This document shows, piece after piece, positions 60,057 to 64,000 of a stretch of DNA of 64,000 nt. Both the position numbers and the translations under genes were made by a program. The stretch is taken from assembly GCA_947252645.1 (NCBI GenBank), contig CAMXWF010000014.1:1-64000 (forward strand), given 5' to 3'. Under the pieces are notes generated by a model, which was not told the DNA's origin, did not search any database, and was given only the letters and a program-made list of their open reading frames with translations. The DNA comes from an uncultured Bacteroidia bacterium (lineage in GTDB: Bacteria; Bacteroidota; Bacteroidia; Bacteroidales; CAJPTX01). Each line of letters begins with the position of its first letter. The stretch's first letter is position 1.

Positions 60057-61442
60057 ATGGCGCAAGCGCGAGATTTTACCCGTGGCAGCGTACTGCCGAA
60101 GATAGTGTCGTTGGCCCTGCCCATCATGGGTACGGCCTTCATCCAGATGGCCTACAGTCTGGCCGACTACTTCTGGATAGGCCATGAGGGGTCGGGCGCG
60201 ATGACGGCCGTGGGCGCGGCGGGGATTTATCTCTGGTTTGCCAATGCGCTTACGACCATCACTAAGACAGGGGCCGAGGTGACGATAGCGCAGGCGCTAG
60301 GGGTCAAGGACATGCACCTAGGCTACCGCTACGCGCGCCATGCCCTTACTTTGTCGTTAGTATTTGGTCTGGTGGTCGGTGCGCTGCTATTGGCGTTGCA
60401 TAGGCCGCTCATAGGTTTTTACAGCATAAGGGCGCTGGAGACGGTGGGCCAGGGGGAGCGGTACCTGCGCATAGTAGCTCTTGGGGTGCCGTTTACTTTT
60501 CTCAATGCCACCTATTTTGGTCTCTACAACGGCTTTGGCTATTCTCGTACGCCGTTCATTGCCAATTCAATAGGTTTATTGCTCAATGTGATCCTGGATC
60601 CGATACTGATTCGAGGTTACTTGGGTATTCCGCGTCTGGGTGTGGCTGGGGCAGCCTATGCCACGGTGCTAGCGCAGGGGGTGGTGCTTTTGATCGTGGT
60701 GGTGGCTAATATGCGACCAGGGGCCCGTTTTCACCATTTGCTCCGAGGATTTCGTCCAGATGTTGGATTTATGCGTCGTTTGCTCGTTTTGGGCATGCCG
60801 GTGGGGGTGCAGAATGCGTTGTTTTCGGTGATAGGGATGGTGATAGCACGGTTGGTGACGCGTTGGGGCGATATGGGCGTTGGGGTGCAGAGTATAGGTG
60901 CGCAGATCGAGGCCATCACGTGGATGACCGCTGGGGGTTTTTCATCGGCCTTGGCCAGCTATACGGGTCAGAATTTTTCGGCTTGTCGGTTCAAGCGTAT
61001 TCATCAGGGTTACGTGCGTACGCTGTTGCTCATGGGTGGCGTGTCGGTGCTGGCCTCGGTGCTGTTCATAGCGTGGGGGAAGCAGCTATTCAGCGTATTC
61101 ATGCCCGAGCCGCAGGCCGCAGCCGAGGGCGGTCGCTACCTGCGGATAATGGGTTTTTCGCAGCTGTTCATGGTACTGGAGATTTTGGCGGTGGGTGTAC
61201 TCAACGGGATGGGGCGGACGCTGCCGCCGGCGGTGGTGGGCGTGACGTTCAACGTGCTGCGTATTCCGCTGTCTCTCTGGTGGGGGAGCTATGCGCTACA
61301 GGGGATATGGTGGGCGATCACCGTTTCGAGCATCTGCAAGGGGTCGCTGCTTACGTTGTTACTTTTTCGCGCTGTGCGCCGTGTGCCTCGAGCGCTTCGG
61401 CGGGCATCTAGAGGCGTTGGTGGGTATAAAAAAAGTGGGTAA
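60057..61442 (+). CDS. MATE-family efflux transporter
   Basis: Cation-coupled multidrug or metabolite exporter of the inner membrane. The 461 residues form twelve predicted helices in two MatE halves (about 15-220 and 240-440); the first opens LPIMGTAFIQMAYSLADYFWIG near 22-43. A basic tail follows. Substrate unknown. Its 3' end overlaps the terminator of the SRP RNA gene, which is transcribed towards it. Confidence 0.9.
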   Translation: MAQARDFTRGSVLPKIVSLALPIMGTAFIQMAYSLADYFWIGHEGSGAMTAVGAAGIYLWFANALTTITKTGAEVTIAQALGVKDMHLGYRYARHALTLSLVFGLVVGALLLALHRPLIGFYSIRALETVGQGERYLRIVALGVPFTFLNATYFGLYNGFGYSRTPFIANSIGLLLNVILDPILIRGYLGIPRLGVAGAAYATVLAQGVVLLIVVVANMRPGARFHHLLRGFRPDVGFMRRLLVLGMPVGVQNALFSVIGMVIARLVTRWGDMGVGVQSIGAQIEAITWMTAGGFSSALASYTGQNFSACRFKRIHQGYVRTLLLMGGVSVLASVLFIAWGKQLFSVFMPEPQAAAEGGRYLRIMGFSQLFMVLEILAVGVLNGMGRTLPPAVVGVTFNVLRIPLSLWWGSYALQGIWWAITVSSICKGSLLTLLLFRAVRRVPRALRRASRGVGGYKKSG

Positions 61443-61536
61443 GCCCCCTATGTCGCACCGCTACAACCTTCTATCCTTGCTGCCTTCCGGCCCTGGGGAG
61501 GTTCAAAGGGAGCTGGTCGCATAGGACTTACCCACG
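61428..61536 (-). ncRNA. ffs: Signal recognition particle RNA, small bacterial type
   Basis: The minus strand reads GTGGGTAAGTCCTATG at the 5' end and CATAGGGGCTTACCCAC at the 3' end, a long closing stem. The apical part carries the conserved SRP core AGGGCCGGAAGGCAGCAAGG (about 61476-61495). A run of eight T follows as terminator. About 100 bases, the expected size of 4.5S-type RNA. The 3' end and terminator overlap the last bases of the MATE gene on the other strand. Confidence 0.93.
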
Positions 61537-61538
61537 CA

Positions 61539-61568
61539 CAAAAGTACATATTTTCCGCCGAACGGCAA
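61539..61568 (-). promoter_or_regulatory. Promoter of the SRP RNA gene
   Basis: TTG (61568-61566) and TACTTTTG (61546-61539) are separated by exactly 19 bases, an excellent match to the Bacteroidetes consensus and correctly placed for the RNA 5' end. Confidence 0.8.
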
Positions 61569-61709
61569 GCGTTGGGTAGGCTTTTGGAAAATTATTGTGC
61601 ATAGTAGGTGGACGTCAATAGATGGCTAAGTATAAGATAATAATACGTTTAAGTAGTTCAGTGTGGGAGGTTTTGCGCGCGATGCTTGGTTGGAGAAATT
61701 GCGCGCAGC

Positions 61710-61737
61710 TTGCAAATAGGGAAAATCTTTACCTTTG
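61710..61737 (+). promoter_or_regulatory. Promoter of the HU gene
   Basis: TTG at 61710-61712 and TACCTTTG at 61730-61737 (17-base spacer), about 48 bases before the ATG at 61786. Confidence 0.65.
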
Positions 61738-61785
61738 CCGCAGGTAATGCATGGCGGCAAGTATAGCCATAAACGACAACCTCAC

Positions 61786-62064
61786 ATGAATAAGACAGAA
61801 TTGACCACGCAGATTGCCGAGGAGGCAGGGGTGACGAAGGCCGATGCGAAGAAGATGATCGATGCCTTCATCACCGTGACCAAGAATGCCCTGCGGGCAG
61901 GAGAAGATGTGACCTTGATTGGCTTTGGCTCCTTCAAGGTGGCCGAGCGCAAGTCGCGTGTTGGCATGAACCCGCGTACGCATGAGAAGATACAGATTCC
62001 GGCGCGCCGGGTGCTGAAGTTCAAGCCGGGAGCAGAGCTCGAGAGTGCCGTGACCGGCGAGTAG
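61786..62064 (+). CDS. hup: HU-family DNA-binding protein
   Basis: Small nucleoid protein of 92 residues from the ATG at 61786; upstream in-frame codons overlap the promoter. It begins MNKTELTTQIAEEAGVTKAD, contains the beta-arm region GFGSFKVAERKSRVGMNPRT and the arm-tip proline in IQIPARRVLKFKPG, as in HU. Single gene with its own promoter. Confidence 0.94.
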   Translation: MNKTELTTQIAEEAGVTKADAKKMIDAFITVTKNALRAGEDVTLIGFGSFKVAERKSRVGMNPRTHEKIQIPARRVLKFKPGAELESAVTGE

Positions 62065-62242
62065 TTTTGTGCTTCCATGGTTGTAGGCTGCGTGGACGAG
62101 AAGCCGCGCGGCCTATTCTGTTTTTATGGTCTATGGAGTTTTGGGCGAGTCGCAAGGTGTAGGTGAGTGGGGTAGTGGTGGAGTTGATTCCCGCGGTGAG
62201 AGGGGGCAGCGCGCGAGGAGCATGGGGTGGTAATGGGTGATT

Positions 62243-62276
62243 TTGGCATGGGAATTGGGAAATATCGCTACCTTCG
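62243..62276 (+). promoter_or_regulatory. Promoter of rpsP
   Basis: TTG at 62243-62245 and TACCTTCG at 62269-62276 (23-base spacer). The leader carries a small hairpin (GCGG with CCGC near 62287-62304) before the rpsP ATG. Confidence 0.55.
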
Positions 62277-62332
62277 CGGGAGTAAAGCGGTTCGAGAAGC
62301 CGCATGAGGTAACAACCAAACAAGAGTAAGGA

Positions 62333-62935
62333 ATGTCAGTCAAGATTCGATTGAGCCGGCATGGTCGGAAGGATTTGCCATACTACCACATTGTGGTAGC
62401 CGACAGCCGTGCCCCACGGGATGGGCGATTCATCGAGCGGATAGGGAGCTACGATCCCCTGAAGATACCCGCCCAGATAGAGGTGGATAGCGCGCGGAGC
62501 ATCTATTGGCTCAACCAGGGGGCCCAGCCCTCGAACACGGTGCGCCGCATATTGAGCTATAAGGGGGTGCTGCTGCGTCGGCATCTTCTGCGCGGCGTGG
62601 AGAAGGGGGCCTTCGACATGGAGGAGCTAGAGCGTCGTTTTGCTGCTTGGCAGAGCGATAAGGATGGAAAGATAGAGGCGCAGCGCAAGGAGTTGGCCGA
62701 CAAGTTGCAGGCCAAGCGCACTAGTGCCCATGAGGCCGAAGAGCGCGTGAATTCGGCTCGGGCCGAGGCCTTGCAGAAGCGTCGGGCTGAGGCTGAGGCT
62801 GCCAAGGCTGCCGCTGAGGCCGAGGCTGCCGCCAAGATACAGGCTGCCCAGGCAGAGGCCGCGGGTGAGCAAGCTGAGTCGGCAGCAGCGCCAGCGGGCG
62901 ATGCGCCAGCAGAGCCAGCCTCTCAGGCAGAGTAA
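62333..62935 (+). CDS. rpsP: 30S ribosomal protein S16 with long C-terminal tail
   Basis: Ribosomal small-subunit protein. Residues 1-85 are the conserved S16 domain (MSVKIRLSRHGRKDLPYYHIVVADSRAPRDGRFIE...). The remaining 115 residues are a charged coiled-coil helix followed by an alanine- and glutamate-rich low-complexity tail. Total 200 residues against about 80-90 in E. coli; long S16 tails are usual in Bacteroidetes. Followed by rimM after 30 bases, as in many bacteria. Confidence 0.94.
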   Translation: MSVKIRLSRHGRKDLPYYHIVVADSRAPRDGRFIERIGSYDPLKIPAQIEVDSARSIYWLNQGAQPSNTVRRILSYKGVLLRRHLLRGVEKGAFDMEELERRFAAWQSDKDGKIEAQRKELADKLQAKRTSAHEAEERVNSARAEALQKRRAEAEAAKAAAEAEAAAKIQAAQAEAAGEQAESAAAPAGDAPAEPASQAE

Positions 62936-62965
62936 GCATCTGTACGCCTTGAGGCGCGAAACGCA

Positions 62966-63514
62966 ATGCGCTTTGGCCCAGAAGGAATAGAGTGTATACA
63001 GGTTGCCCGGCTGGGCAAGCCTGTGGGAGTAGATGGAGGGATTGCGCTGTGGTGGCGTGATCCCTTCTCTGCTTTTGAGGTGTCCCTAGGTGTGGGGGAT
63101 TTTTTCTTTTTTCAACGCGATGGACTTCTGGTGCCGTACCGGATAGTGGAGCTGGCTTCGCGAAGCGAGGAGCTCTCCACGGTGCGTGTGCGAGGGGTGA
63201 CGGATGTGGGAGGGGCCAGAGAGCTTTCGGGTATCAGCGTGTATGCTTTGGCTTCTCGCCTGGGAGAGGCGTCAGCAGATGTCGCCCAGGCAGTAGGCCT
63301 TGAGGGCTATACAGTGATAGACCAGACAGGCCGGTCTATTGGTACCATAGAGGAGGAGCTTGTATATTCGTTCAACGTGGTGCTGCGCGTATTGCAGCCA
63401 GTCGGGCGGGAGGTGCTGTTGCCGTTCCATTCCGACCTTTTGCTGGCCGGGGGCGTGGACGAGGCGCATAGACAGCTCCATCTGCGCGTGGCGTCTGAGC
63501 TGCTGGCGGTGTAG
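62966..63514 (+). CDS. rimM: 16S rRNA processing protein
   Basis: Assists maturation of the 30S subunit head and binds S19. The 182 residues match RimM: an N-terminal barrel with ARLGKPVGVDGGIALWW near 13-29, and a C-terminal PRC-barrel-like domain with GYTVIDQTGRSIGTIEE near 112-128 and LLPFHSDLLLAGGVDEAHRQLHL near the end. Its position after rpsP supports the call. Confidence 0.9.
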   Translation: MRFGPEGIECIQVARLGKPVGVDGGIALWWRDPFSAFEVSLGVGDFFFFQRDGLLVPYRIVELASRSEELSTVRVRGVTDVGGARELSGISVYALASRLGEASADVAQAVGLEGYTVIDQTGRSIGTIEEELVYSFNVVLRVLQPVGREVLLPFHSDLLLAGGVDEAHRQLHLRVASELLAV

Positions 63515-63967
63515 GTTGCTTGTCTTGGGCGTTCAGGCTGGTACTCGTGGGGAGCTGAAACTGCGGGCTGCTGATCTACACGACTGTTGGGAGCGATTTT
63601 CTCTTTCTGTTGCAGGGGGTAGCTTCGATTTCCTGTAGTCATTCTGCGCTCTACTAGAGTGTTTGGCAGGGTATCGATCGGGGTGGTTTTTCGTGACTTC
63701 CCCCGCTGGGTCGTTCACACCTAAGGGGAGGCCAGCACGCCTTTTACAGCTTTTCGCCGCCGCGAGCGGATGTCTTGGCCTGCTGCGTCCGTTGCTTTTT
63801 GTGCGAAGTCACCTGCTGACCATTTGTCCGGAGGGAGCTCGTGGTTTTGCCTGGGAGGAGAGCGGTCCTCATTGGAGTAGATTTAAGGGTAGTTCCCGTA
63901 TACGTGCGTTTTTCGTACCTTTGCACAAGGTTTCTGGCGCGTGCGCGGGCTGGAGATACAATCAAGT
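63515..63967. other. Intergenic region with promoter near its right end
   Basis: No gene was recognised. TACCTTTG at 63916-63923 is a perfect -7 box about 45 bases before the final partial gene. Confidence 0.5.
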
Positions 63968-64000
63968 ATGACAGAGGATCAGAAGATGCGCGATGCCCAC
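63968..64000 (+). CDS. Start of an unidentified gene, cut by the window edge
   Basis: Eleven codons (MTEDQKMRDAH) from the ATG at 63968, placed about 45 bases after a consensus -7 box. Too short to identify. Confidence 0.5.
   Translation, partial: MTEDQKMRDAH

Overview
This window looks like chromosomal DNA of a Bacteroidota bacterium, most likely a Porphyromonas-like member of the Bacteroidales. Reasons: repeated -7 boxes of the form TAnnTTTG or TAnnTTCG in front of genes (the known Bacteroidetes sigma consensus), a protein with a gliding-motility/type IX secretion C-terminal domain, a SPOR protein with an HU-like N-terminal domain, a long S16 tail, a POT transporter and TonB-receptor/lipoprotein pairs. 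Base composition is G+C-rich by eye, with an AT-richer patch inside the restriction specificity gene. The genus is inference.

Layout. 1-2100 has no convincing protein gene: seven degenerate copies of a roughly 125-base repeat, then a candidate small RNA on the minus strand with its own promoter and terminator. 2118-10879 is mostly housekeeping: lnt, a short membrane methyl-accepting protein, a T9SS-sorted exported protein, a UvrA paralog and riboflavin synthase. 10933-34308 is a near-complete anaerobic cobalamin locus. On the minus strand 17 closely packed genes run from an exported CbiK-like chelatase through a TonB receptor, a DUF4374 lipoprotein, CbiHC, CbiET, CbiGF, CbiL, a BtuFCD-like importer, CbiJD, CbiA, adenosyltransferase, CobU, CobT, CobS and CobC. 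Diverging from it are CbiP, CobD and CbiB. Only the uroporphyrinogen methylase/precorrin-2 dehydrogenase step and lower-ligand synthesis are absent here. I saw no canonical cobalamin riboswitch.

34309-52000 is a plastic region. After a POT transporter come a frameshifted TM2 gene, a DUF2752 gene, a broken radical SAM 3' end, a methylase/specificity pair of BcgI-like or type I architecture (nuclease-methylase fusion plus a specificity subunit with three target-recognition domains), a decayed TonB receptor, two rearranged DUF4374/four-helix membrane protein pairs and a second chemoreceptor. The 3' part of pdxB occurs three times in the same orientation (about 38.0, 47.2 and 50.8 kb); only the last copy is a whole gene. 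Two copies sit exactly at junctions with truncated genes, marking the repeat as a recombination substrate.

51885-64000 returns to core genes: rlmB, an ABC-F ATPase, a DUF2147 protein, the SPOR protein, a YgjP-type metalloprotease, a LysE-type exporter, queA, a MATE transporter, the SRP RNA, an HU protein, rpsP, rimM and the first codons of another gene.
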